From Phoronis ovalis (taxonomy: Eukaryota; Phoronida; Phoronidae), in the NCBI GenBank assembly GCA_028565635.1, contig JAOXYB010018185.1, forward strand, positions 1 to 18,411: DNA of 18,411 nucleotides. The letters run 5' to 3'. The translations under genes were made by a program, and so were the position numbers. Below the pieces are notes generated by a model, which saw only the letters and a list, made by a program, of their open reading frames with translations, made no database searches and was not told the DNA's origin. Shown in pieces: positions 11,501 to 18,411 of this stretch (position 1 is its first letter; every line of letters starts with the position of its first letter).

Positions 11501-14500
11501 AAGTATAGAAGTGGATGGGAAAATCAATTGTATCCATATACCAAATTGTCGATGTGACAAATTTAATCAGATTATCAAAACTATATAGTTTTAATTCGGA
11601 TTGGTTTCAATTATCAATTATACATAAAAACAATATTTCAAAAACATATAAATTAACATTTTCTCGAGAGATTTATAAAATTTAAGAGCCAAAATAATAT
11701 CAACTCCCAAGTGAATATAGAATTGTTATACATTAACATTACTTGAACAGGTTTGACTACAACTGCTAAGTAATTCCAAAAGTTTTTATTACGAATAAAG
11801 TTATAATTAGTTAAACAAAACAAACCGGACTTTGAAAATATTGTCAACATTTTTATATGACTTGGTACTTTGAGTTTTTTTACCAACGGCGCACCTAATC
11901 CTAAAATCTGGTTTCCCATGAATGTATGTATACAATTAAGCTAAAGTGTACCTTTGTACCCTTTAGGTAGGTATCCTACCGATTCGTAATGTTCTAGAAC
12001 AGCCATGAACCCTGTGCTGTTAGGGTTAGATACACGTTGGAGTATTGTATTTAGGGTAGGATTAAGGTTAGGGGACGGGTTAGGTTATTATGCATACTAA
12101 AATGTGTCCAGGAACCTCGCTAGTAAAATAGAATTATATGAATTATATTAAGCAAGTCTATAAGCACGTGAAACCAAATTTTAGTCTAAGGATTATACAC
12201 GTGAAGTATGATTATACACGTGAAGTATGATTATACACGTGAAGTATGATTATACACGTGAAGTATAACGGCTGGGGTGAATGTACCTTGCGTACATGTA
12301 ACGCGGGTTTTAATTTCTTTTTACTCGTGTTACAACATTTAAATTAATGTTTTCTTTTTCCTACATATTTCAGGCAAGTGTCTGTTGTATGGAGCAGATA
12401 TGATTGAAAACAATTAGGATATTTATAGTCACAGACAATTTGTATAAATTACACTGAATTATTTGTCAATATTAGCGACCAGATGTAACATGTTTTCCGA
12501 ACAATTTGGTTCTTCGACACGAGAATATTGTTATAATTAACACTATCATAACGTTTAAAAACGTACTATATAATGTATACTCTTTCCAGTGATATATAAT
12601 ACGGGTACTAAATATCATTACCTAGTCATGCAACTTTTTTCCCTATATATATCCATTCAGACATGCTGTACAATTATTATAATAAATGTCTAGTTCTAAC
12701 TGAATCTTACAAAGACTGCTTTGGAAATATTCGTCTCGACTGTTTTTAGATACAACAATATATTGTATAAAGAACGTAGAAAGATCAACTTATAGGTTTT
12801 GTTAACATACAATACTGTAAGTGTCGGCTTCGAGAAACTGAACAGTTGCACGAAAATGGCCTGCTATACAAGTTTAAGTTCATAAAATTATATGGCCATT
12901 TTTTATAACATCATTGGAAGGAATTTAAGCAGATTTAATTTTTTTTTAAATTTATTACTTTTGAAAATAAATCTTTTCAAACATTAGTTTAATTTGTTAC
13001 ATTAGAGCAATATTAAGAAATTTCAAGTTAAAATTGCGTTACTTAATTGAAAAATATGTTTAGGAACCTTTCATATATATTTCAAAAATTACAAACTAGA
13101 TACATTTTGAAACGCTCATGAGTCTCGTTTTCACTTTTATTGTCAGTAGTAATGTTTCATGTCGAAAGGTAGTTTGAAAAACAGCGTAATACATTGAAAC
13201 CTTTTTTTTTAATGTTCGTATGCTCATTTAAAGGACAGACAGAATTTTATAAACAATAATGCAAATATGCGTACATTTGCGCCACCCATTGAAAACCAAC
13301 GACGTTTACTTAACAAAAACCGACATTAAATATGTAATGCTCTAACTTGTAAAAACATGAACGTGTATTTTATACTAGGTCACACAACCAACTGAACTAA
13401 AGAATATCAGGCTAATTCTAATCAATAAAAATCATAAAAAGCTCTAACAGAATGAATACAATAAACCCCAGATGAGTATTGTGATAAGCGAACTTATCGA
13501 TTTTTACTTCAGATCATACGGTTTAGTTGCACAGCTTAATATATGAGCACTACCCTTAAAGCCATCCTTAGCCTAGTTTGATGTGTACCCACAGATAGAT
13601 CTAGAGTGATGTTCATCTGCTGTGACAGACTCATTTTTGACAGCATTTTGTGACACTGTTTTGTATCAATGTAACAATAACGCACATGTAGCAAATATTA
13701 TTCGGCACAATTTATTCACAGTTTATACTTTAATTTTTAGATTTTAGCTAATGAAATGAAAAGATACATATTTTGTATCCGTGTAAATTAAAAAATATAC
13801 ATTTTTTGAAAGTATGCAACTCGTACTTTCTAGATCTATAATTAATTTTTCTCTGAATAGATTATATGATCTAGTTATGGTTACCATTTCTGGTAAAAAC
13901 GTGGCATTTTTGAAATGTAAAATTCAAATAAATATTTGTCGTCTTGACGGATTCTTAAAATTTTGCAAATGCATTTGTTGTCGTGGGCTATATATGTGTA
14001 GATCGACTACCTGTTACAGATTGTTTAATATTAATTATTAAAAGAATACAAATTATAAACGAGTTTATGAGAGGTAACATTGTGATAAAATAGTAAAGCT
14101 TCGTGTTCGTGATATGATTTAAATACATGAAATATGATATCATTTAATTTAATATCTAATTTTTACAGGGGGAGGATAAAAACCGCACCGAGTGTCTAAA
14201 TTAGTATTCCACTACAGAGTCACTGCAACAACTAATGTTGCTTCTTGCGCAAAAGAAATTGGGAAACAAAACCACACTAGTTTAACCTAACTTTTGATGT
14301 AACTTATTTTAATTTAATGTTACAGAAAAACTTACCGCAGGTTGTTATACATGCTAGAATGTATGGGGAGTCCGTTATGATCCATTCCAGTTTTCTCTGA
14401 GTACACCCATGTCCCGCCTACATAATTCGTTTGTTCGTAAGCCACAGCTTGGAACTTGTCGGGTCTGGCTGTAAGATGTCTCAGAGCTGCCAGTCCTGCT

Positions 14501-14544
14501 GCTCCAGCACCTATCACGGCAACCTTTAATCTCATCATTTTCAT
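7953..14544 (-). CDS. Flavin-containing monooxygenase FMO-A, complete five-exon gene, 433 aa
   Basis: Join of 14544-14336, 10575-10437, 9534-9398, 9093-8916 and 8591-7953 on the minus strand. FMOs use FAD, NADPH and O2 to oxygenate soft nucleophilic N or S atoms of xenobiotics and small metabolites. In order, the protein shows: the FAD-binding Rossmann motif GAGAAG (residues 12-17), the acidic E37 expected to hold the FAD ribose, and GGTW (43-46). Then come TNLPKE (71-76), with the conserved Asn of the family (N72), and DFPF. The FMO signature FxGxxxHxxxY is matched exactly at 178-188, followed by the NADPH-binding motif GAGASG (203-208) and DxxxxCTGY (264-272). All four introns are GT-AG and every junction keeps frame. 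There is no C-terminal hydrophobic anchor, unlike mammalian microsomal FMOs, so it is probably soluble and close to the yeast, plant and invertebrate (FMO GS-OX-like) group. The substrate cannot be read from sequence. A tandem paralogue, FMO-B, lies upstream in the same orientation. Confidence 0.93.
8592..8915 (-). other. FMO-A intron 4 (324 bp, phase 0)
   Basis: GT-AG intron between CARQ and VILSH. It is recognisably homologous to the sequence directly upstream of FMO-B exon 5. Both contain TAACAGTCGT followed by related sequence ending in CGATTT, and later a related TATAGG...TTCCCTG...AAATCCAT series. The duplication therefore included introns. No other feature was seen. Confidence 0.85.
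8916..9093 (-). CDS. FMO-A exon 4 (FMO signature and NADPH-binding motif)
   Basis: 178 bp: one base plus 59 codons, between acceptor TGTTTAG|G and donor AGACAG|GTAAAA. It encodes HYSIPILPNIPGM, then the family-defining motif FKGEVVHSHNY (FxGxxxHxxxY), then KRVVVLGAGASG, the second Rossmann motif, which binds NADPH. It ends in LASCARQ and joins exon 5 in phase 0 to give CARQ-VILSH, the usual strand after the dinucleotide fold. Confidence 0.94.
9094..9397 (-). other. FMO-A intron 3 (304 bp, phase 2)
   Basis: GT-AG intron that splits the Gly codon of the NGHYS motif. It is AT-rich and no repeat, RNA gene or conserved block was recognised. Confidence 0.85.
9398..9534 (-). CDS. FMO-A exon 3 (residues 117-161 plus part of codon 162)
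   Basis: This short exon of 137 bp was identified from splice sites and protein pattern. The acceptor is CAATACAG|TTT, in phase 0 with the end of exon 2. The product begins FYSSVERVHPKS, passes through TTWEVSTENL and ends LFDAIIVANG. This is the typical FMO segment in which a strand precedes the N-G-H-Y turn. The donor AATGG|GTAGAT leaves two bases, completed by the first G of exon 4 to give the Gly of NGHYS. The exact phase match at both ends makes the assignment firm. Confidence 0.92.
9674..9688 (+). promoter_or_regulatory. CTCF-like motif in intron 2
   Basis: TCACCAGAGGGCGCC fits the bilaterian CTCF core CCASYAGRKGGCRSY at 14 of 15 positions (first base T instead of C). CTCF is conserved across bilaterians, but such motifs also occur by chance and within repeats, so binding is only a possibility. 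Confidence 0.25.
9693..9710 (+). repeat. (ATG)6 microsatellite
   Basis: Six uninterrupted ATG units lie in FMO-A intron 2, five bases beyond the CTCF-like motif. It is a simple repeat likely to vary in length between individuals. Confidence 0.9.
10217..10373. repeat. 157-bp inverted-repeat element, MITE-like
   Basis: TTGTTTAACGGGCG (10217-10230) is matched by its perfect reverse complement at 10360-10373. A second, imperfect inverted pair sits inside (AATCAGA... near 10260 against ...TCTGATT near 10310), so the transcript could fold into a hairpin. It is richer in GC than the surrounding intron. No target-site duplication is visible outside the inverted repeats, so calling it a mobile element is tentative. 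It lies wholly inside FMO-A intron 2. Confidence 0.55.
10437..10575 (-). CDS. FMO-A exon 2 (residues 70-116)
   Basis: 139 bp (one base plus 46 codons), bounded by acceptor CTTTTTAG|G and donor ATACAG|GTATTA. It encodes TNLPKEAMAYNDFPF at its start, the highly conserved FMO block that follows the FAD fold and contains the family's active-site Asn. The rest reads SLPSFLKHDDVKNYLDDYA, then FNLWDHIQ, matching the usual helix that leads into the next strand. Exon 1 joins it across a 3.76-kb intron with a split Arg codon, and the reading frame is restored exactly. Confidence 0.93.
11237..11277 (+). repeat. Short AT-rich tandem repeat
   Basis: Two full units (AAAATATACTAAAGT and AAAATATACTTAAAGT) are followed by a partial third. 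It lies about 20 bp before the dispersed repeat at 11300 and may mark its boundary. Confidence 0.6.
11300..11543 (+). repeat. Dispersed repeat, copy 1 (in FMO-A intron 1)
   Basis: This shares about 250 bp with 16551-16813 in the same orientation. Conserved blocks include TTTTCCGGGGG, AATAGCAAACA, GCAGGATACAT and AATCTTCAGTTCCTAACAGG with the TAATTTTCTTC that follows. Further blocks are GCAATGTTTG, TTTTTTATAATGATT and GTGGATGGGAAAATCAATTG. Several small insertions and deletions separate the copies. No terminal inverted repeat, poly(A) tail or tRNA-like promoter was seen, so its class is unknown. The distance between copies (about 5.25 kb) differs from the FMO gene spacing (about 9.58 kb), so the repeat did not simply come with the gene duplication. 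Confidence 0.8.
12013..12092 (+). repeat. Degenerate telomere-like TTAGGG-rich patch
   Basis: The patch contains GTTAGGGTTAG, TTTAGGGTAGG, AAGGTTAGGGG and GGGTTAGG within 80 bp. These resemble the animal telomere repeat TTAGGG but are not in register. It could be an interstitial telomere-repair scar or a decayed simple repeat. Confidence 0.4.
12191..12266 (+). repeat. 4 x 19-bp perfect tandem repeat, one E-box per unit
   Basis: Exactly four identical copies of GATTATACACGTGAAGTAT start at 12191, 12210, 12229 and 12248. Each contains the palindromic E-box CACGTG (first at 12198-12203), the target of bHLH factors such as Myc, USF or ARNT partners; it also contains an ACGTG core as in hypoxia elements. 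A fifth CACGTGAA lies just before the array at 12165-12172. The perfect identity implies a recent expansion. It sits in FMO-A intron 1, about 2.1 kb downstream of the exon 1 donor. Enhancer function is inference. Confidence 0.9.
14336..14544 (-). CDS. FMO-A exon 1 (residues 1-69 plus two bases of codon 70)
   Basis: This exon carries the N-terminal FAD-binding fold: MMRLKVAVIGAGAAG, then E37 and GGTW. The start was set at the first ATG (14544) after an in-frame stop at 14592-14590; ATGs at 14538 and 14535 are close alternatives and the last gives the most family-like N-terminus. The donor reads CTGCG|GTAAGT, leaving CG to complete an Arg codon with the first G of exon 2. On the minus strand, a pyrimidine-containing TTGTTCTACGTAG just upstream (ending near 14558) could be a 3' splice site, so a separate 5' UTR exon is possible. 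Confidence 0.9.
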
Positions 14545-17197
14545 GATGTACGCAGTATCTACGTAGAACAAATCAGATATACTCAGAAATTATTATCTGA
14601 CAATAAGTATTTTTAGTTATTAGAACGTTTCGCGAAAAGTTGAAAGCAAACTTTGTTGCTTATCAGTATCAAGTCTTCCCTTTTTAATATCGTCTTTGCT
14701 TACAATTAATTTAAACTCCCTATGAAATGAAATGAATGGATTCGGTATCAATCAGAATGCGTTTCATCGCGCATTAAACAAAAAAATAAGTAATCTATGT
14801 AACTATTTTTTTCCGAGTCATATCGTCTTTTCATTGAAGAATGTTCTGCACTGTATATAACAATACTGAAAAAGACTTTAGAATTGCGAATTAAAGAAGG
14901 AACACTCTAGGTATCATATTAACTGCAGACCTTTTCAAAATTCACAAGTTAAGCGTCTTTATCAGTATACGACTGGCCAATTGCCTCCATAATCTGTAGC
15001 TAATGAATCCTTAGTCCTACCGTTTATACTAGGCTCTCAGAATAAAGCGCGAATTACAAAGAAAGAATGTACGGATGACAGCACATCACCACGACAACAT
15101 TGATCCCTTATGGTGACGATGCGATCACCTGTCTGGCACTGGACTTTAAGGTCGATCAACGGAGATCAGGGTCGTTTGAGGACATTTACCCGAGTATTGT
15201 TATACATATGGAAAAATACATTACTAAATGTTCATTTTCACACGGCGTTATATATCAAAATATTTTTTATTAATTGTTCCTTTATTTTCAGTGACACAAT
15301 TTTTATAAAAATGTTGTTCTAAGAGAGAACTGGTCATAAATTAAAGGTTACGTTTTTCAACTCATTGCTACTATGAAACGTTTTGTTATAATGAAAGAAA
15401 GTAATACAAAAAGAACCATTTCAACCTACATTTGCTCTTTTATATCAGTGACCTTAATTCTTGTACCCAGTGATCAATACCTTTTTACATACTAGATGGA
15501 ATTACAGAGGGAGTAGTGTATAGCAGCAGGATTAAGCAAATGAGGGGCTTTAATTAAAAAGCCAGCGTATTGCACAAGGCACCGTGGGTTCTCGTGGGTT
15601 TCAAATAGGACAATATGAGCAAATAGGCACAAACTTTTCCATTTCACTGGACGGGATGTGAATTACCGGTGCACTGAGCATGTTTTTATGCTATTGCATA
15701 AACCTGCTTAACGATTTACCCCCTAACTGCTATTAACATGTTTTTAAAAAATTGAAAAAAATGCCCGAACTGATTTATAGCTAATTATTCCAAAAAATAG
15801 AATCGTTGTTTACGAATGTTGTTAGTAGTTTAAGCTTAGTGGTTGAACAATGATATAAAAAGAGCGACGAGCGACCAGGGAGTCCCCTAGGGTTCCTCCA
15901 ACCCCAGGGGGTTAATTACAAAAATTTAAAATAACCATTATGCGTTTGACGCAGTCTCTAGTTTTGACAATCAAAGCATCTTCCTCACCTACTATTCCGA
16001 TTACATAATGGACAATGAATCGAACATTTCTATAAATTTAGAAAAGATGTCAAAAGTAAAATAACTTGCATTTTTAAGTTGTAGGTTGCAATCCCAGTTG
16101 TGGCTGTTACAATAAGACATTGCTGCAGGCATTGCTCTCGATCACTTACTGTTGCTTCATATTTGCATATTTTATAGCGTGAATCAAATGGATTTTGCGG
16201 ATTCCTTCACAGACTAAGAAACCTATCCATACAAACCAATTTTTTTAAATTTAGTGTTGAAGCTGTGTTCATCCTGCAACAATATAAAGCTTATATTCTC
16301 AATTTGGTGTTGGCACGTATACTAGCATGTTGAGGCAACAGTGTCGCCAATTCGTCAAGTGAGTAGTACTGTAGTACTGGATTTTTTGTCAAGCTCAGCC
16401 TGTAAATATAATTTTGTACCTAACACGTGCACATTTTATGACGAGTGGAGCTGAAGAATTATGCCATTAGATACAGTCAGTTGGGTCTAAGGAGAATCCC
16501 CAAGTTATAGCTGCAACACAATTCTTGTCCTTGCAATTAAAACAATTTTAGCTAGGGCAAAGCTATGACTTTTGTCAGTTGTGAGGTTGCATTTTTCCGG
16601 GGGCAGTCTTCATAGTGGAATAGCAAACACTTTTGGCGATCATGCCTGCACGAAACATTAACTGAGAGCAGGATACATGTACATAATAATCTTCAGTTCC
16701 TAACAGGTAATTTTCTTCTCGCAATGTTTGGAAATTTTTTATAATGATTCAAGTTACATGAAATTACTATAGAAGTGACGTGGATGGGAAAATCAATTGT
16801 GTCCTTATACCATATACAAGTAAAGGCATATGTTATAGAATTGTATTAGCTGAAGACATATTCCTACTGGTTCAATGAACCATCTCAACTCCCTGGGTAC
16901 AAGGCTCTCAGAAACGCGTGCAGATACTGATGATTAGTTTACTGCCAGTTATAAATTTCAGTTACAGGATTGCACCTTATAATTAGCTGGCACTCACTTT
17001 ACGGTTAAATGAACCAATGCGTTAACCATTTACGTTACCCATAGCTGCCCCTGAAGCCACCACAAAAAGAACTTCAATGCAGATGTGAGAATCTAACTTT
17101 GGATCTTCATACTGTACCAGTCAAAACCTTAACAATATCATGCGCATTATGTGTGAAGCAGAAAAAATAAACAATTCGGATGATTAAAAAGCACATT
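14545..17197. other. Intergenic region between FMO-B and FMO-A, including the FMO-A 5' flank
   Basis: This stretch must contain the FMO-A promoter and any 5' UTR exon. No convincing TATA box or initiator stands out. A TATATA-like TTATATAC near 14860-14853 (minus strand) is too weak to call. A somewhat GC-richer patch lies at about 15060-15190 and a GC-rich one at 15875-15915, the latter with CCCTAGGG and AACCCCAGGGGGTT palindromes; neither matches a known element. The second dispersed-repeat copy lies here. No exon was recognised. Confidence 0.5.
16551..16813 (+). repeat. Dispersed repeat, copy 2 (intergenic)
   Basis: Second copy of the repeat at 11300-11543, in the same orientation, between FMO-B's 3' end and FMO-A's first exon. 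The longest identical block between the copies includes AATCTTCAGTTCCTAACAGG and the TAATTTTCTTC that follows. It is slightly longer than copy 1 through small insertions, for example extra bases near 16580 and 16765. Confidence 0.8.
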
Positions 17198-17203
17198 TTT
17201 ATT
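17198..17203 (-). promoter_or_regulatory. Candidate polyadenylation signal of FMO-B
   Basis: On the minus strand GCAATAAAAATG is followed by a TGTGCTTTTT stretch, resembling a GU/U-rich downstream element. It is the first AATAAA after the FMO-B stop codon, giving a 3' UTR of roughly 330-360 nt, longer than that inferred for FMO-A. Confidence 0.55.
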
Positions 17204-17534
17204 GCATTCGGTGGCATATATAGTATTCCAAACGTTCACACAATGAGTGAATGAACAAATGTATAAATCAATATAAGGGCTAAAGGGACATCTAGAAATG
17301 TTGACTGACTAAGCGATATTTACTTTATCACAGTGAAAAACTGGCCTTCATGTCAGAATTACAAAAAATATTGTTATAAACAAATATATAAGTAGTTTCA
17401 AATGTGGAAAAGAATAGTGGCAATATATAGTTTACCACAATTTTACGGCAAAATCTACAATGAATTAACTGTGTGTCCTATTCTGCCACTATAGTGAATC
17501 CATCAGCTAATTAATTGTGAATTTTGCTGCAAAA

Positions 17535-18173
17535 CTAGGCAGTTTGCTGTTTGGAAACTGCTTCATAAGTTTCGTTATCAATTAAGTTGTAATTTTCGTT
17601 TTTATAGGCGAGTAAATTGTTAACTCGCCTATAATGCACTGCGTCGAACAATTTCCTAACAACTGGTGAAATAGGTTTAAAATTTGCCATCTCAGCTAAT
17701 GAATCGTTGTAATCCCATTGTCTCGGCCCCATGTGATGCGCATATCTATGCAACATTCCAGAATTTAACCTTTCTTTATAATCCTCCAGAATTTCTTGTT
17801 CCATTTCTTGCTTTGCAGGTAGTTTTAGCGAACCATCCAGAGTAGACAACACAAACTGAGCTTGGTTATCAAACATCGGAAACGGACACACCACTCTGCA
17901 TAACCCAATAAAAGAAAGAGACGGATGACTTGTATGAATGATATGCTTATATATAGGTGTAACCCGTTCGTCACATATCTCCACAGCGCACTCTGGGGAC
18001 AAGAATGGGAAAGTATATTTATAACCAGTACACAATAGTAGTACATCAGCTTGTACTTCTTCCCCATTTCTGAATACAACGCTATCTTCTGTCAGGCTGG
18101 CCACACCAGGGGCTTGTTGGACATTGCTTGGTAAGTGGGACTGTAAAGAAGCCTTGTTGTGGCTTAGAAGGAC
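17535..18173 (-). CDS. Flavin-containing monooxygenase FMO-B, last exon (gene continues past right edge)
   Basis: 639 bp including the TAG stop, starting at acceptor TTTATCTTAG|GTC in phase 0, exactly as in FMO-A exon 5. It encodes 212 residues: VLLSHNKASLQSHLP at the start, the FMO motif DVLLLCTGY, then LSFIGLC, PFPMFDNQAQF and the terminal SKQQTA. By eye it differs from FMO-A at 26 of 212 residues. The changes are concentrated in the first half, around and after CTGY, and in the last 35 residues; the middle is unchanged. There is no frameshift or stop, so it looks functional. The FAD- and NADPH-binding exons must lie beyond 18411. The family and reaction are as for FMO-A; a different substrate range is possible but not shown. 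Confidence 0.93.
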   Translation of the reverse strand, partial: VLLSHNKASLQSHLPSNVQQAPGVASLTEDSVVFRNGEEVQADVLLLCTGYKYTFPFLSPECAVEICDERVTPIYKHIIHTSHPSLSFIGLCRVVCPFPMFDNQAQFVLSTLDGSLKLPAKQEMEQEILEDYKERLNSGMLHRYAHHMGPRQWDYNDSLAEMANFKPISPVVRKLFDAVHYRRVNNLLAYKNENYNLIDNETYEAVSKQQTA

Positions 18174-18411
18174 CTAAGATAAAAATAATAAAAGTGTCGT
18201 TAACAGTCGTCACCAATGCCATAAGTTTAACAGACGTTCGATTTGTGAAACTTGTTTTGCTATTACGTCTAACCCCCGGGTCTAAACCATCAACCAAAAT
18301 ATAGGAGATAATCTTCCCTGACAAATCCATTTGTAACTAGATAGCCTTTTAGCAAAGGCAGGGTTGCTCATATTGGCTTTTATGAACGTTACCTGATATC
18401 TAAATCACCTT
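18174..18411 (-). other. FMO-B intron 4, partial
   Basis: Sequence upstream of the FMO-B exon 5 acceptor, homologous in patches to FMO-A intron 4 (for example TAACAGTCGT and, later, TTCCCTG...AAATCCAT). FMO-A intron 4 is 324 bp, so the matching exon 4 of FMO-B would be expected just past the window. A CAG|GTAACG near the right edge is not its donor, because the frame before it contains a stop and does not encode the expected LASCARQ-like end. Confidence 0.75.

Larger units (their letters stand above)
10576..14335 (-). other. FMO-A intron 1 (3760 bp, phase 2)
   Basis: This GT-AG intron splits an Arg codon between the FAD fold and the TNLPKE block. It holds short AT-rich tandem repeats, one copy of the dispersed repeat (11300-11543), a telomere-like TTAGGG-rich patch, and a 4 x 19-bp E-box array; these are listed separately. 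An 88-codon open frame on the sense strand (11919-11653) has no recognisable domain and is within what AT-rich DNA gives by chance. Confidence 0.85.

Noticed and set aside
11653-11919. 88-codon ATG-started open frame on the sense strand inside FMO-A intron 1
   Set aside because: No recognisable domain. By a rough estimate, a few frames of this length are expected by chance in 18 kb of AT-rich DNA read in six frames.
14853-14860. TATA-like TTATATAC upstream of FMO-A
   Set aside because: About 310 bp from the ATG, an imperfect match, and such strings are frequent in this AT-rich sequence.
16083-16097. GGTTGCAATCCC resembling a tRNA B box, hinting at a tRNA-derived SINE
   Set aside because: Two mismatches in the core and no A box at the proper distance; no cloverleaf could be drawn.
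18268-18283. AACCCCCGGGTCT in FMO-B intron 4 as another transposon end
   Set aside because: Only the CCCCCGGG core is shared with the 244-684 element; the adjacent terminal bases differ and no partner end is seen.
18082-18330. Open frame running across the FMO-B exon 5 boundary on the same strand
   Set aside because: It is in a different frame from the FMO exon and crosses its splice acceptor.
18380-18403. CAG|GTAACG near the right edge as the donor of FMO-B exon 4
   Set aside because: The frame required by phase 0 contains a TGA shortly before it and does not match the LASCARQ end of FMO-A exon 4.

Overview
This window is AT-rich animal nuclear DNA carrying part of a tandem array of flavin-containing monooxygenase (FMO) genes, all on the minus strand. 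The genes are split by GT-AG introns, have AATAAA-type polyadenylation signals, and sit among long non-coding stretches with small DNA-transposon-like repeats. The soluble FMO type (about 430 residues, no C-terminal membrane anchor, CTGY motif) and the general look of the repeats suggest a marine invertebrate, most likely a lophotrochozoan such as a mollusc. That placement is inference; nothing in the window proves it.

Layout. 1-7.8 kb has no recognisable gene. Its best feature is a 441-bp non-autonomous DNA transposon (244-684) with terminal inverted repeats and a perfect 8-bp target-site duplication. 7.95-14.54 kb is one complete five-exon gene, FMO-A, rebuilt here exon by exon. The exons are 14544-14336, 10575-10437, 9534-9398, 9093-8916 and 8591-7953; all four junctions keep frame and use GT-AG, giving 433 residues. 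Exon 3 is too short to stand out as an open reading frame and was found from splice sites and protein similarity. Intron 1 (3.76 kb) holds a perfect 4 x 19-bp tandem repeat with an E-box in each unit and one copy of a ~250-bp dispersed repeat. Intron 2 holds a 157-bp inverted-repeat element, an (ATG)6 microsatellite and a CTCF-like motif. 14.5-17.2 kb is the intergenic region between the two genes and holds the second copy of the dispersed repeat. 17.5-18.17 kb is the last exon of a second gene, FMO-B; its other exons lie beyond the right edge.

FMO-A and FMO-B are recent tandem duplicates. Their last exons are both exactly 639 bp and encode proteins about 88% identical (26 differences in 212 residues by eye). 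The introns just upstream are also recognisably homologous. Similarity is uneven: a 77-nt stretch is 100% identical, inside a block of about 200 bp with only five differences, while the flanks are roughly 88% identical. This suggests gene conversion between the copies.

I found no novel multi-gene system. The points most worth checking are the possible conversion tract, the complete FMO-A model, the transposon with its target-site duplication, the E-box tandem array and the duplicated ~250-bp repeat.
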